Below, piece by piece: positions 11,718-24,823 of a stretch of 64,000 nt of DNA (within the stretch, counting starts at the first letter, position 1; every line of letters starts with the position of its first letter). The notes under the pieces are model-generated. The model made no database searches and had not been told where the DNA came from. It saw nothing but the letters and a program-made list of their open reading frames with translations. The DNA lies in the NCBI GenBank assembly GCA_950295325.1, contig OX485809.1, forward strand, positions 6,510,001-6,574,000, given 5' to 3'. The translations under genes were made by a program, and so were the position numbers. The stretch comes from Polytrichum commune. Its lineage: Eukaryota > Streptophyta > Polytrichopsida > Polytrichales > Polytrichaceae.

Positions 11718-12077
11718 TGGCACCACGGGCCTTGGCTTGGTGGTTAGGCTCATGGCCCCAATGAGGAGGTTGTGGGTTCTATTCCCCATGCCGGCGTGGT
11801 GCTCACCACCTTAGTCCACCCAACTATGGTGGGGGGTCCTTGGACCTTGTTGTATGGGTACCTCAAAGCCCTTTGGGGGGATACCATGTCCGGTATCTTC
11901 AAGGCACTAGTGGCTAGCTAGGAACTAGTATAGTGTGTCACTATAGTGTCCATCCTCGAAAGGGGAGAGTAGTATTGTCCCAGTGTCCCCTTGTCCAGTG
12001 GCCATCGGGTTCATTGGCATTACGAACGGACACTTTATTCACGCCGGCCCCTTGTAGACCGGAGTTTCTCTTCTTCT
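11718..12077 (+). mobile_element. tRNA-derived SINE inserted in the copia fossil (360 bp)
   Basis: The insertion is framed by a perfect 12-bp target duplication, TTTGAGCAATAC, at 11706-11717 and 12078-12089. Near its left end are a box A-like TGGCTTGGTGG and a box B-like GGTTCTATTCC (one mismatch from GGTTCGANTCC), spaced as in a tRNA gene, giving an internal RNA polymerase III promoter. The 3' end is pyrimidine-rich (TCTCTTCTTC). It interrupts the RNase H part of the host element, so it is the younger of the two. It encodes no protein and would rely on a LINE. Confidence 0.85.
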
Positions 12078-14683
12078 TTTGAGCAATACAAGCCGCTTTA
12101 TCTTCATAGATCACTATTGGAGATTTTGGAACATTTGAAAACCCACAATAACCTTTGATGAAGCCATCCACCAGTTTGAACCAAACGCATTCACAGGAGG
12201 CTTGGTGCAGGGCTATGATTTATGAATGGTTTGACGATGTTGTTGCAAGGCCATGCTTTGTTGATTTCCAAGATATTGTTGCTCCTTGTCTAAGGAAAAC
12301 ATAACCAATTTGTGATTTTTCGTTATGTGGATTGGAAAGGTTACCCACATCCACATATCCTTTAATGTTGTTATTTTCTCCAACCTTATAAAACAATTCT
12401 AGATCCTCAATGCCCTTGAGGTATCGTAGGATATGTTTGACACCATTCCAATGTTGTTTTGTTGGCTTAGCACTAAATCTAGCCAATAAATTAACGGCGA
12501 ATGCAATGTCAGATTGGTACAATTTGCCATATACATTAATACACCAATTGCTGCCAAATATGGAGTTTCAAGTTCCAAATTTTTCTCTCCCTCATCACAT
12601 GGCCTAAACTTATCCTTCTTTATTTCCAATGATTGTACCACCATTGGAAAACCTGGTGAGTGAGCCGTATCCATTGAGAAACGTTTGAAGAGCTTTCGAG
12701 TATAGAAACTATGATGTAGAAAAATACTTCCTCCAAGGTGTTCAACATGTAGGCCAAGATAGAAGGTAGTTTCACCAAGATATTTCGTCTCAAATTCACA
12801 TTTGAGTTGAAAAACAATCTCAGAGATGGCGTTAGTTGTACCGATAATGTTGAGGTCATCAACATATATAGCCATGATAACTAGTTCTATGTGAGTCCGT
12901 TTAATAAAAATACATGGACAAACCTTATCTTCTTAAAACCCCGATCTATTAAAAAAATATCTTAGACATTTGTACCACATCCTACCGGCTTGTTTGAGGC
13001 CATACAATGTTTTTCAAATTTAAGGCATTTTGGTTGTCTTTGAGAGTTTTGGAATTCCACGAACCCCGCAAGGATCCTCATGTATGTGTCAGTATCCAAA
13101 CTGCCATACAAGTATGCGGTAACTACATCCATCAACCTTGTTTCCAACTTCTTGTCAATTGCAAGACTTAGAAGATACATGAACGCAATTGAGTCCATCA
13201 CAGGGGAATACGTCCCTTCATAATCAATGCCTAGACGTTGGGTGAAGCCTTGGGCAACTAGCCGTGCTTATACCGGGAAACGTTTCCAAACTTGTCTCAT
13301 TTCCTCACAAACACCCATTTACAACATATTGGGTTAACCCCTTTTGGTATAGTCTCAACTGGACTAAACACCTTCCTTGATATTAGAGACTCTAATTCTG
13401 ATCTCATGACCTCTTCCCACATAGGCCAATCACTTCGACTGCGAGTCTTGGCTACAGTAGTGGGATCACAATCATTGTCCAAGTGTTGTGATACATGAAA
13501 ACAAAATGCATCATTTTGGTTTACCTACGAACGATCCCATAACTTTCATGTCTTCACAAAGTTGATTGCAATCTTTGTTGAATCAACCAATTTTTTTCTT
13601 TTAGAGTCATCCGGCTCAATATTTGGAGGCACACCTCCGCGTGCCGCACGTACCTCCTTCTGGGTACGTCATTTGCGAGGTTGAAGATCTTTACCACGAC
13701 CTTTTTTCATGGGTGTGGTCTGAACGGCGGGTCTCTCTAGACGAGCAGAAGCATTAGCAGCATGAATGTGTGTCGTAGTTACGTTTGCTGCATTATTAAA
13801 TGAATTGGGTAGTCTATCAGCTAACTGATTTAAATGAATAATGCGTTCAACCTCTCTTTCACATTCTTGGGTACGGGGATCTGGAAACATGTTTTGAGTG
13901 GATATAGCATTAAAGTTCAAAATCTCTACATGGATTTGATTGTCCTACCAAACATGAAATTTTTTCCTCATTGAAAGAAACAATCAACAAATCTTCCTCA
14001 TAGTAAATTTCCATTTGTGAGATCGATTATTTTTTTCTTTCTTAAAACACAAAATTCACAAGGTTTCATACTTTTCAACAAATTTGACATTTAAAGTTTG
14101 TCTCATTTTGTATTGGAAACAATTTGCCTCATTATTAAAATTCTCGGGTGTCCCATGCATTCATGCCATGTATTCACACAAAATGCAGCAACCTCCCCCT
14201 CGGACGAATAAAGTAAATGAACGACTTACATATTTAAGGAGTATGTCAAGATATTTTTAATTGACAAAATCTACAACAACTCTTGATTGTCTTCCTCAGT
14301 TGTACAAAGGTGAAAAGTGTTATGTGGAATGTCCTAAAAATTTAATAAATTCCTTGTAGACGTTGGTGAGTGAATATATCTAGAGACACATATGCACGTA
14401 CTTTCATTTTAAACATTTCTTCTTCTCCCTAAAACGCTAATGGCTTCAGAGAGACAACTATTTCAAACCTCAACTTTAGTGCTACAAATTCTATATAGAA
14501 ATATCATACACGTTCTATACTTTTATACTATATTTCACTACACCTTTCTCCACTTCATATCACAACATCATATTTGGCTACATTGTTTTTTCCTTCATCT
14601 CACAACACTCAACAAGTATACCGTTCAACAAAAATTCATTGCAAAGTCACAACTTTGTTGCTTCGAGCCTCGTGTTGATAACG

Positions 14684-15004
14684 TGTTACAAAATGGATTC
14701 AAAATGAATACGAAATGAAAAACATATCACGCAAGCAAGATCGTATAATCCTTGAGAGCCAGAGAGCAAGACCCGAGAGTTCAATTGATTTCTCTGTCAA
14801 CCTCAGTGTCTATTTAAGGTCTTTGATCATCACCACCTCCTAGGATGATGGGGCACCACACTGGCACCTAGTTGCCATTCTACAACGACGAGGCGCCTAT
14901 GACGGCTAGGCATCCTCGACAACTAGGTGTTTACAACGACTGGGCATCCTCGACTACGAGGTTGGGTCTTCGGACACCTAGTCATCGACGGTAGTGTCAT
15001 AACA
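14684..15004 (-). repeat. Right LTR of the copia fossil (5' LTR in element sense)
   Basis: 321 bp, begins TGTTACAAAATGG and ends GTGTCATAACA. It lacks the MITE found in the left LTR. Confidence 0.85.
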
Positions 15005-15489
15005 AAAAAGACCCAAATTTTGGGGAGTAGCTCAGTTGTCAACTTTTTAAAAATTGTGGCATAACCGAAATGGTTATGACAAGAAGATTTTCAAAGTTTT
15101 CTCTACATGCCCCCCGGACGAAGGTCATGTTCATATGTCAACCTGACCTAGCAAATGTGGTCCGATTGACTTCAAATTTTCATGCAGAAATATATGGTAG
15201 TCAAGTTTACATTTGTATGGTTGTGTTTCAAGAAAACAAACTCAACTTTGCTATATCACAAAAAATTAGCAATGATTATGGAAATGTCTAAAAATGGAAT
15301 GTGAAGGCTTGAGTGTTTAGGGTTTAAGTAGTTTCCTCCCTATTATGTGTGAATATATTTAACCAACACTAGCCATGAATCAATGATGCAAAGGCACATG
15401 CATTGGAATGCAAAGGTCATATATGAATACATCTCTACGAGCCACATGTAATCTAAGGTAGACGTGCCTAAATTGTACACAACAATAAA
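15005..15489. other. Intergenic, nothing recognised
   Basis: AT-rich sequence with no support for a gene. Confidence 0.45.
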
Positions 15490-15870
15490 ATGGACACCTA
15501 TATTAATTTGGTATGTGGTCAATTATGGATCTAAGAACATGCACCCAAAAGACATGTGTTTAACAAAGATCGGAGTACATGCTCAAATATGCTAACCATT
15601 TTAGTTTTGATAGTCAACATGATTTTTATTTTATTTTATGTCATTTTTTTTTTTTGGGGGGGGGGGGCGCACTATATGACCACGTAATGAGCACAAGAAT
15701 CTTCACTTTGGTATTGAATAAGATAGTCATTTGAGCTCCAAAACTTATGAGGCAAATTGTTGCGGCTTGATTTGGATTTGCTTATTGCATGTTTCATATC
15801 CTATGAGAAGTAGAAGCAGAGGAAAAAAAATCCAATTAACACAAATCTACCTTAAGATATGTTGGTGTTA
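15490..15870. repeat. Dispersed repeat family H, copy 1
   Basis: Shared order of segments with 17045-17400 and 17690-18075: GTGGATCTAAGAACNNNCACC, CAACATGATT followed by a G-rich run, TATGACCACGTAATGAGCAC, AATCTTCACTTTG, GAGCTCCAAAA, and GTTTCATATCCTATGAGAAG. A G12 run lies at 15656-15667. No conserved frame is seen. Confidence 0.6.
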
Positions 15871-15939
15871 TTTAATTTTTTTTTCCAAGGTCTATAACTT
15901 CTACAAATAAGATTTACACAATGAGACTTGTGTTGCATT

Positions 15940-16885
15940 AGCAAATCTACGATGAAGCATCAACAAAAATTGGATTGAAAATCACACCTCTCTTTGTTTA
16001 GTTATGGTTATCATAAGTGCATGTTTTGTTGATTCCTTAATTGATTACATTCATCCTTTTAATTGTGTTCATTATTGAGTGTGGATCAATTGATAAAATT
16101 TGATGGTGTAGTCCAACTTCTACCAATATGAGGCTTTATGGTGTTTCCCAAGGTTGACACTTCCCAAAACTTAGAAAGTATGTGCGGCCAAAGACCGGGT
16201 CTTCTATATTGATGATTTAAAAAAATCAAAGTGGTTTCAAAATAAAATAAGCCCCATACAATATATGACTGTGAGTTCGAAATAATGTAGGTTGTTTTAA
16301 AGTCCATGGAATTAGGTTTATACCATTTCTAAGATATCATGGCATAAAATAATGCAAAAGGGTTTTAGTGTCTACACTCTCCTTTAGGTATTCCATCATC
16401 TCTTGGGTATATCATTAGTTTATGGTTCCACAATAAACATAATTCATGTTGTTCTTGAGTGCATATGTATTTGATGCATGTTTGTTTTATATTGTTGAAT
16501 TATGAATAGCTTTGAGTCTAAATTGCATTGCAATGGATTATTGGCTTTGCAATGGCTTTGCCTTTTGACATGATTTTTGAAATGAGCCAAAGTTTGCCCA
16601 TGGTCAACCAAATAGAATTGGCCACATGTGGATGATAATCGTAGGGCATAGCACTCTTGTGACAAACCACTTCTCGATTTATAATAAACATATGGTACTT
16701 GAAAATGACTAACTCCATCAATTCAAAGTAATTAAGAAAGTACTACAAAATATGCACAATTATAAAATAATCTAATTGAATGGGTCAATTAATCGCTTGT
16801 CAACAAGATGATGTGCCCCAAACAATTATATCCTTGCTGCACGTGGTCTCAATAAGTCACACTAAGTGTCATCCCTAGGTGGTGT
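15940..16885. repeat. Long dispersed repeat, copy A
   Basis: The part 16148-16885 aligns by eye, end to end and in order, with 37536-38258 (for example AAGGTTGACACT, AATAATGTAGGTTGTT, TTGTTCTTGAGTGCAT, ATTGGCCACATGTGGA, TTTATAATAAACATATGGTA). The part 15940-16150 matches 22735-22925 (CTACGATGAA-CATCAACAAAAA). All are non-coding and diverged, so this is an old repeat of unknown class. Confidence 0.65.
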
Positions 16886-17044
16886 TTAATCTTTGATATT
16901 CTCCTAGCCACACAAATCGAATATTGGTGTCCAATTAAGAAAAGTAGCCAAATAACACCCGCATACCTTAAGGTATGTGGGCCTAATGTGGTTACTCTTC
17001 TCTATTACCCACCTATACATGAGTGGTAAGGTGGACAACCTAAT

Positions 17045-17400
17045 TCCAACATAGCAACATATGGATACCCATTTTTAAGTGGTGTGTGGTTAAATGTGGA
17101 TCTAAGAATGGCCATAAAAGAAAACATGTGTATAAGCACGTGTTCAAAATATTCTATCCATTCTAGGCTCAATAGTCAACATGATTGGGGGGACATATAT
17201 GATTACTTAGTGAGCACAAAAATTTGTACTTTGATGTTGAAAAATATAGTCATATGAGCTCCAAAAATATTGAGGTAAATGGCTATGGGTACACTCTGGA
17301 TTTGCTAATTATCTCGCACTAACTGGATGTTTCATATTCTATAAGAAGTGGGTGCATGGAGAGAAGTATCTAGATAATACAAATCTACCTTATATGGTAA
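17045..17400. repeat. Dispersed repeat family H, copy 2
   Basis: Same segment order as at 15490-15870, including GGATCTAAGAA, GTCAACATGATTGGGG, TTAGTGAGCACAA and GTTTCATATTCTATAAGAAG. Confidence 0.6.
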
Positions 17401-17689
17401 CACTTGCAATTGATATGTGCAATTAGGTTGCCTTTGCAGATAGGTTGCCTCTTTACCCATGCAAATTACATTGGGTACAATACTTGTAAGTTTGTTCATT
17501 CATATGTATAGCAACCAATCTAGAAAAGTACAAATCTTGGATTATTTTATTGTGGTAATAATTATTCACAATTGTGTGGAATATTGATAAATTAGTCTAG
17601 GGTAACCTAATTGCACATATCATTAAGAAGGGAGCCAATTAAAAGACATGTGTATTGATAATATTGGATTATGTGCTCATAATATAAGG

Positions 17690-18075
17690 TAAGCATGCAT
17701 GTTTTGGTTACTTATCTTAAACAAACATCTATACTTGAGTGGTTTGGATCTAAGAACGGACACCAACACGGCATCATGTGTTCAATAGAGATTGGACTAT
17801 GTGCAGAATATTTGTCAACCATTCCTAGGCTTAGTAGTCAACAAAAATTGGGGGGGGGGAGGGGGGGCATATTTGATCACTTGATGAGTAAGGGAATCTT
17901 CACTTTGAAAATGATTAAGATTTTTATACGAGCTCCAAGAATTACGAAGAAAACGTCTACTAGCATGATTTAAATTTGTTGATCACCATCTTGCACAAAT
18001 TGCGTGTTTCATATCTTTATGAGAAATGGGTGCAAAGCTAAAAACAAATGTTCGTTTAAGACCCGCTTACCAAGT
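17690..18075. repeat. Dispersed repeat family H, copy 3
   Basis: Same segment order again, with a G-run tract (17850-17867, broken by one A) exactly where the other copies are G-rich. Confidence 0.6.
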
Positions 18076-18320
18076 TAGACACCATTTTAGGTTCAAGAAT
18101 CAACAATATTGGGAGGGTCTATGCAATTGTTCAAAGAGAAAACAAATCTTCACTTTGACCTCTTATTATTTTAGCATCTCAACTTTGATTTTTGGAAAAT
18201 GAAATGATCCCAAAATGACAACCTTTGTTATTCACAATTGGATTCATCAATTCCTAAACCAATCCAATGACCGAAAGTGTTTGTGGAGTTGGAACTGCTC
18301 ACAATAGGGCCGCAATGGAT
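18068..18320. repeat. Dispersed repeat, copy 2 of 3
   Basis: Matches 7905-8105 and 35985-36210: CTTCACTTTGACCTCTTA core, GATTCACAATTG-like words and CACAATAGGGCC[GA]CAAT at the right. Confidence 0.5.
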
Positions 18321-18775
18321 GAGTTTAATATGTAGAGGCCAAGAAGCTCTAGCTACACCGATCTAGTCGACCAAGCAAGGCCAAAACTACAAATTTATTC
18401 ATTTTGTTTAGGGTGAGTTTCCATGTACATTGTTCACCCACTAGATTCTAGATAATAATGTGTCAGAGGTGCTCTCATGTAGTTAAGCACAAGCCGCCAT
18501 CCAACCACATTATGGCAATTTGCTAGAATGTGGAGGTCAATGGACACATGCCGCTAGAGTCCAACATTATGAGTGATTATATAAAGGCGTTTCTTGATGA
18601 TCCTCAATGGCCTAAGCATATTAAAGACCCTCAACTAAAACAAATCAAGAGGTGAGCTTCTTCGAATATATAATAATACTTGAAATTTTTGTAGCTAACT
18701 ATAATTGTTCTTGAATATGGTCTTAAAATTTTCTAGTTAAGTATAGTTATTTTGGCAGTTGTCCAAGGTCTGAAA

Positions 18776-19074
18776 TATTGTCATGGATGACGGATGAGTT
18801 TATCCATTGGCCAAAACCATGCCTTCTCTTGTCAACAACTTGTGATGAAATATTGTCATGGATGATTGAAATTTGGATGAAAAATCACTTGGTCAGTGAC
18901 AGTAATTACAACACTGTAAATCTACAATCTCCCCCCAAAAAATAAATTTACAAGGAATGACAAATACTGTTGGGTTAATAATTAGTGCTAGTGACACTAT
19001 ACCATGGTTTACAATTAGTATTAGGCAAGACAATTAGAATTGGTGACATTAAATAGCATATTTAGTGTAGTTAG
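18776..19074. mobile_element. Palindromic-end MITE (family P), left-truncated copy
   Basis: Interior matches the element at 38674-39042 closely (ATATTGTCATGGATGA, CATTGGCCAAAACC, CAACAACTTGTGATGAAATA). The right end has CATATTTAGTGTAGTT, while the palindromic left end is missing. Confidence 0.65.
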
Positions 19075-22000
19075 CACATACGAACCCCACCCCACCATAT
19101 TTCCTCTACATTTGGGCAGGTTTGTTCTTATTCACACTAGAATTTGGTGGACAAGCGGCCTACATGGAAACACACCCTCATTCCACTCTTTTCATGAGTG
19201 TATTATGTATGTTTTGAATGCGCGATTATTGTAGAATTGAATATGTCAATTCTCTTACTATATGTAGTATATTTGATCACTATTGACGTACAATTGTACC
19301 TTTTGCTTGCTTCTTGTGACATGTACTACTAAAATGTACACATCATTTAAATATTTGTTAAATTTTATATTCTTAGAGCTAAAACAATTGTTTATAACAC
19401 ATCACAAGCATGACTACCATTTTCAAAAGCATTCAAACCCCCTTCATCATGGAGGGCTACGGGATTGTTGTGGGAGCCACCACCCCTTCTTCATCTCCTC
19501 TCTATCCTCTCTCCACCCCCTCCTCCTCAAGGAAACCCAACATTAAAATAAGATGAGTACGAATGGAGTTTATATCATGCTAAATCTAATTAGTAAATAC
19601 GTTGTATAGATTAATGAAGGTTACCATCGCATTAAAAGAAATTTGGACTTGATTTTCAAGGGTTTTTTTAATCCAAATTATTAAAAAAATCATATTCAAA
19701 TTTTCTGGGGGGGGGGAGTGAAAGAGGGTTGTAATGCTATGGCCCTAGAGAGAGAAATTGTGCACTAGGGTTTGTTTAAATGAGAGTTGATCCACCCTTG
19801 GGAATAGACTTAAAGATGAGAATGATGTACAAAGCTAAGTTAAGGTTGCATCATCTTAAACCAAGAATTCAAGGTATTTGGCATACATGTATGAATCAAA
19901 AAATATTTCTCAAATAGAGAAAAAGGACCGAGTATACTTCAAGTTTTTGTTTTCTCAATATTGAGATATATACAACTTCTAAAGTGAAATTTTTGTCGTC
20001 ACCCCTAAATGTGATATAGTCTATCCTATTATCAATAAGTAAAGCACTACATACTGAAAATGAAAGTTTCCAGTTGCAAGTTCTTGTGAACCTGGAAGAT
20101 GGAGCTCCAAAGTATGTGAAACCACTAACAAATGGACCGAAGTGCTATAATATTATGGCCACAAGATTGTCAATTACAAAAACCTTAATAAAGCACAACC
20201 AACTTGAAACGCACTCGTGACCTTGTTCAAAAACAAGTGTTGACCAAATTGTTGCTTCATACATTGCTTAATGACAGGGAGTGGCACTAATACAATCGTA
20301 TTAGAGTGAAAAAACCATGGAAATGGGTCCCACTCACTTTAGTTGTTGGGGTATTCTAGATCAAGGTTTTTGGGGGTTGTCTTGGTTTATGGTACCCTTA
20401 CCTTATGTCACGTACATAACATCACACAATATTGTGAGGTAGTTTCTATGTGAACAATATTTCTACCTCAAATGATGGGATGTTGTTTCTAGGTTGACTA
20501 CATCATGTAATCTTACTAGGTCAATTCAAGCACTAATTTTGATTGTTGGACAACTGGCTTTTGATTTAATAAGCCTTTAAGGTTGAACCATCCAATTTAT
20601 TTGAATGCCAATACTTACAACAATATATTAGATCATTTAAGACTCTGCATTGTCTCAAATAAATATATAGATGACAATGACATGAAGTCATCTTCAACAT
20701 GAACTACAATATGTCAGCCAAATACATATTATTAGTCCAACTCCAAAGTCGATGATTGGCCAATATAAGCACATTGGGTAGAGCACTTGAAACCTCTTCA
20801 TCAATCAAATTAAAGGATTGTAGGATATTTTTAGCATATGTAATAAAACCTTGATCCTTTAGCCTACAAACCACATTGGAATAAATCCATATTCATTCCA
20901 ACACTTGATTTTCTTTCCAAACAAAACAATAAAACAAACACAATATTCATGGGTTATTATACATGGATATTCATCCAAACCCAAACACAATTGAGTTTAT
21001 AAGTAACCCAAAGTCTGGCCTAATTGTATTGAACTCACAATGCACATAGACATACTGATAGTCTACTATAAAATCATATCAAGTACCAAAATGTCATATT
21101 TTATTGGTGGTCGTTCACAACCAAACAACTTAACTTCTGGCAAGTCCTCATGGGCTTGATTCACCTGCGAAAACGAGCAAGGTCACCTTTTACAAATGTT
21201 ACGTACTTTCGAAAGACGGTTAGTGAACCATTCAAATTTTTTCGTGGAATCCATGCTACGAATACGAAATCTATATCTTTCAGATGGTATGGTATACAGA
21301 CCTAAAAATTATTCAAAACAAAAATACAATCAAATACCTATACCATATTTGTATATAAAGTTTATTGAATTCTCATTTTAGATACCCGAATGGCGTGAAA
21401 AAAAACAAGAATGATACCAATCCGACACCGGTACAAAGACAACCAACTCTAAACTCGTCCAACACCATACGTAGTAGGTTGGGATCACAACGTAAACATA
21501 CGACATGTATCCAAATACGTCCAAGATGTACCTCAAGACCTTTTCGTGAGTGTCACGTGATGGCCCTCTCCGACATCATCCATACTTTCTCCTAAAGCCA
21601 TAATGTCAGGTATAAATATTGCATGGTCCATTTTCAAGCTCAAAGCCTTTGGGCTCCCATTTTATCTCAATAAGAAGTAAAAAGTTCTACCCTCTCGAAC
21701 TCGGCTCCAATCCTTCCGAATTCGGAGTCCGTTAGGATTATTTGTCGACTAAAGTGAATGAAATCATGTGTGTAGGTCTCAAACCCTAAGTTTATGAGAA
21801 TCGACACAAAAGTATTCCAAGTTTTCTTAATGGTTAAACTATAGTACACAAAGAGTGGTGTTGGGTTATTTAGAAACCAACCTTTTAGCTTGTTCTACAA
21901 GGATGGGTGGGCCAAGCTAGCCTTTGCATTGGACAATCTGGGGTTTAGGACATCATGTCTCATGCACATACCCTATTTTAGATCTTGAAATGCTTTCACA

Positions 22001-22734
22001 GTTTGAGAGGCGGAACGAGGAGGTTTTAGAAGTTTCACCTAACTTTCAAAATAGGTTCCGATACACAACGACCTAACAAGTTTTCTTAAAGAAGGATCAA
22101 ACCCAGGTTTTCATCCCTCTTTGAGGCACTTTACGAATAACTCTCTTGATTCCAAAGAGAAATTGGGTTCACAACCATTGTAGATACTACTTCATATGGT
22201 TCTTCGAGTCATTTAAAAGGCGAGGCATGTTTGGTTTTGTCTAGGAGTATCAGTTTTGTACGAAGAGGAATAAATAACTACTTAGAGTTTTACACACCGT
22301 AGGTTGATAGCATGTTGGGCAAATTTTGCCCAATGAATTAATTGATTTCAAAAAAAGGTTTGAGGTTGTCCGTAAGACATTTTTGAGAAATTAGGCAAAT
22401 ATGGATATGTATATTTATTCATTTTGGCACATAGCATATCCTACATACAAAACCATGTACTGCAACTTATTTTTCATGCATTCATGATGTTGGGTCGAGT
22501 TTTCCAATGCATCGAATTTCCTAACATTTATGCATTTTGATGATTGTTTTTTATTTCATTTAGGCCATCTAGCCCGATAATTTCCAACAAAATTAGGCTT
22601 AGTTATTTTGAATCATCTTCCACCCAATATGCTATCAGCTATGGTATATAAGGTTTGCAGATATCGAGTGGCTTGTTTTTTTGTTCTTTGTCTTCTATTG
22701 ATCATGTTTAAGCTTTGAATTTTGTGATCTATTA
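19075..22734. other. Intergenic, no gene supported
   Basis: About 3.7 kb of AT-rich DNA. A G10 run lies at 19707-19716. Short frames on both strands (19283-19546, 21196-21595) have no recognisable motif and no splice context I can defend. Confidence 0.5.
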
Positions 22735-22925
22735 GAAAATCTACGATGAAACATCAACAAAAATCATATCCCCCTTATTTTAGTTATGATTAATGGAATT
22801 GCATGTTTGTGGATTTACATAGTTTCTCCCAATTATGTTCATTGTTGATTGTGGAGCAGTTCATAAAATTTGAAGACATAATCCAACCTCTTTTAAACAT
22901 GTGTCTTTATGGTGTTCGTATTGTG
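22735..22925. repeat. Piece of the long dispersed repeat (matches 15940-16150)
   Basis: AATCTACGATGAAACATCAA, TGTTCATTGTTGATTGTGGA, AAAATTTGA and CTTTATGGTGTT occur in the same order and spacing as in the copy at 15.9 kb. Confidence 0.6.
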
Positions 22926-24615
22926 ATCCTCGTCTAATTACAAACCAATCAGATGTAGGTGTTTGATTAAGAAAAATGACCAATTAACACCATGTCATTC
23001 AAAACAATTGGTCATTAGTTTCACTATAGGCATCCAAGTAGTAGGTTGATGAGAACTAGGGTTAAAATGGATAAAATCAATGTACTATGGGCATTTTTGC
23101 TTGGTTGAAACTCTAAGCATGGATTTAGAAGACCTAAGTTGGTTACACATTTGTCTCTCTCTCTCTCCACCATAAGGATAGCAAGTGTTTTGAAGTACAT
23201 GGGCATTTTCTTGAGTTCATAGTTTGCCTAATAGAGTCGCCTCCCTCAACACATAAAATATTGCCAGGCTTTCCTTTGAGATTACAATTATTCTCATACA
23301 GTGTGAAGTCAAGAGAACAATTGTCAAATGGAGTAATTTTTAGACTTAGACCACTATTAGAGTATCGTTTGAGGTGTGCATGTATTACATTGTCTATAGA
23401 AATGGTTATGTTCCATATTTGGAACATGGAACAATGTGCAACCATAGTCATGTACTAGACTTCATTCGAAGGCACTATGTACAGTCTATGTGCATGTATT
23501 CTTTGATATACATGGATTTTTTGTACAATTTTTTTGTATACCAATAAGTTTGAATGAAAATAAATTGTCATACACCGAACGGGTAATGCACCACAATGCA
23601 ATTGAATTGAACCCTAGGTCTGTGTGACATTTTATTAATGAATAATATTGTGACACTCTGAATTATAAATTAAACTTATGAGATATTTAGTTAATTTGGT
23701 ATCATTGTACACGTGTTTGAAAGAACATGAAATGAAATTACAAATTTATTGATAAGTTATTGACATCATGTCTATGTCATGATGGAGTATTCCAAATGAG
23801 GTTAAATTTCATGAGTTGCTTCCCACATAATCGTCTCCATCAAGCACGGGTCTTGGATATGTCATTGGACATACTCCAATTGGGGGACTGCGAGCCCTAT
23901 ATGTTTAGCATCGCACACCACTTTCTTGAGCATGTGTGCTTGCATTCCAACCCAAAGGCATCCATAAAATCTCAAGTGCACTTGTCATAGTCTTTTGACC
24001 CAAAGGAAATTTCCCATGCACTTGTTGATCTCCTTAGTGAAGAGGTTAACTCGTCATCAACATAAATCATTTCCATCTAAAGGGGCCTCCGGATCAATTG
24101 ATTGCACTTTCTTCAAGAATTCCAAAAAAATAGCCACGAGGGGGGGGGGGGGAGCTCCATCTTGTCTTGGGGGAGACATTTGAAATGTACGTGCACATGC
24201 GAATAATTGTGCACCAGATAATGGGATGGAATTGGACATATACATGAGGAATGGACATACATTGGGAGCATAGACATGCAAATGTTGATACAAGGCAATG
24301 CCATGGGTAGTGACAAGTTTGGGCACCTTTTATAAACATGTAGTATATGAAATACAAATATGAGTATGTCCATACACATTTGGTAAGAGACAATTTAACG
24401 TCTACGATAATTAAGGTACACATGAAATAATTGTTCATCAAACTTATGGTTATGTTTTGTGGTTTCCAAAGGGAGGTTGACCATGGGCTGACTCGGTTGA
24501 AAGATAAAGGTCTTGGCAAGGTTAGCCAAATCAACATGCAAAATACTAACACCTCTTGAATTAGGGCCTCTTGATTCGATAGGAGTAATTTGGTACTCAT
24601 GGGTAGCAATGGGAC
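22926..24615. other. Intergenic, no gene supported
   Basis: No coding evidence. The longest open frame (24094-24609, minus) crosses a G13 run (24140-24152) and is a hydrophobic, Cys- and Met-rich translation typical of chance. Confidence 0.45.
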
Positions 24616-24823
24616 GTTTGATGCTTAATGTTTCGCAAGAGGTATTGAACCGTCCAGTAGGGGGGGGGGGGCGGGGACAATATTGAAATCAATACCCTGC
24701 TCATTCAACACAGGAGATGCAACTACGTAGTGATGGGGTGCATGATGGGTAATGTTTCAGGAGGAGGTGCCGAATCTTCCATTAAGGAGACCATATTGAG
24801 GTCAACACCTTGCACGGTGACTA
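24616..24823. repeat. Imperfect tandem repeat, two units of about 128 bp
   Basis: Both units share TGATG-NNTAATGTTTC, GAGGT-NNNGAA-C-TCCA and ATATTGA-NTCAA-ACC-TGC in order. The first unit contains a G12 run. The class is unknown. Confidence 0.45.

Larger units (their letters stand above)
10625..15004 (-). mobile_element. Ty1/copia LTR retrotransposon fossil, broken
   Basis: Direct repeats with TG...CA ends bound the element: the left LTR is 10625-11347 (enlarged by a nested MITE) and the right LTR is 14684-15004 (321 bp). The coding strand is minus. Inside the left LTR lies a purine-rich polypurine tract, and inside the right LTR a TTATCA-type primer-binding region. Minus-strand segments resemble the copia reverse transcriptase (about 12399-13480), the segment just before it (13669-13920) and the RNase H end (about 11550-12520). 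The flanks are A-rich and the target duplication is unclear. The element is broken in many places and shorter inside than a typical family member. LTR differences of several per hundred bases indicate an old insertion. Confidence 0.9.

Noticed and set aside
24094-24609. 171-codon minus-strand frame
   Set aside because: Hydrophobic low-complexity translation crossing a G13 run, with no family resemblance or splice context.
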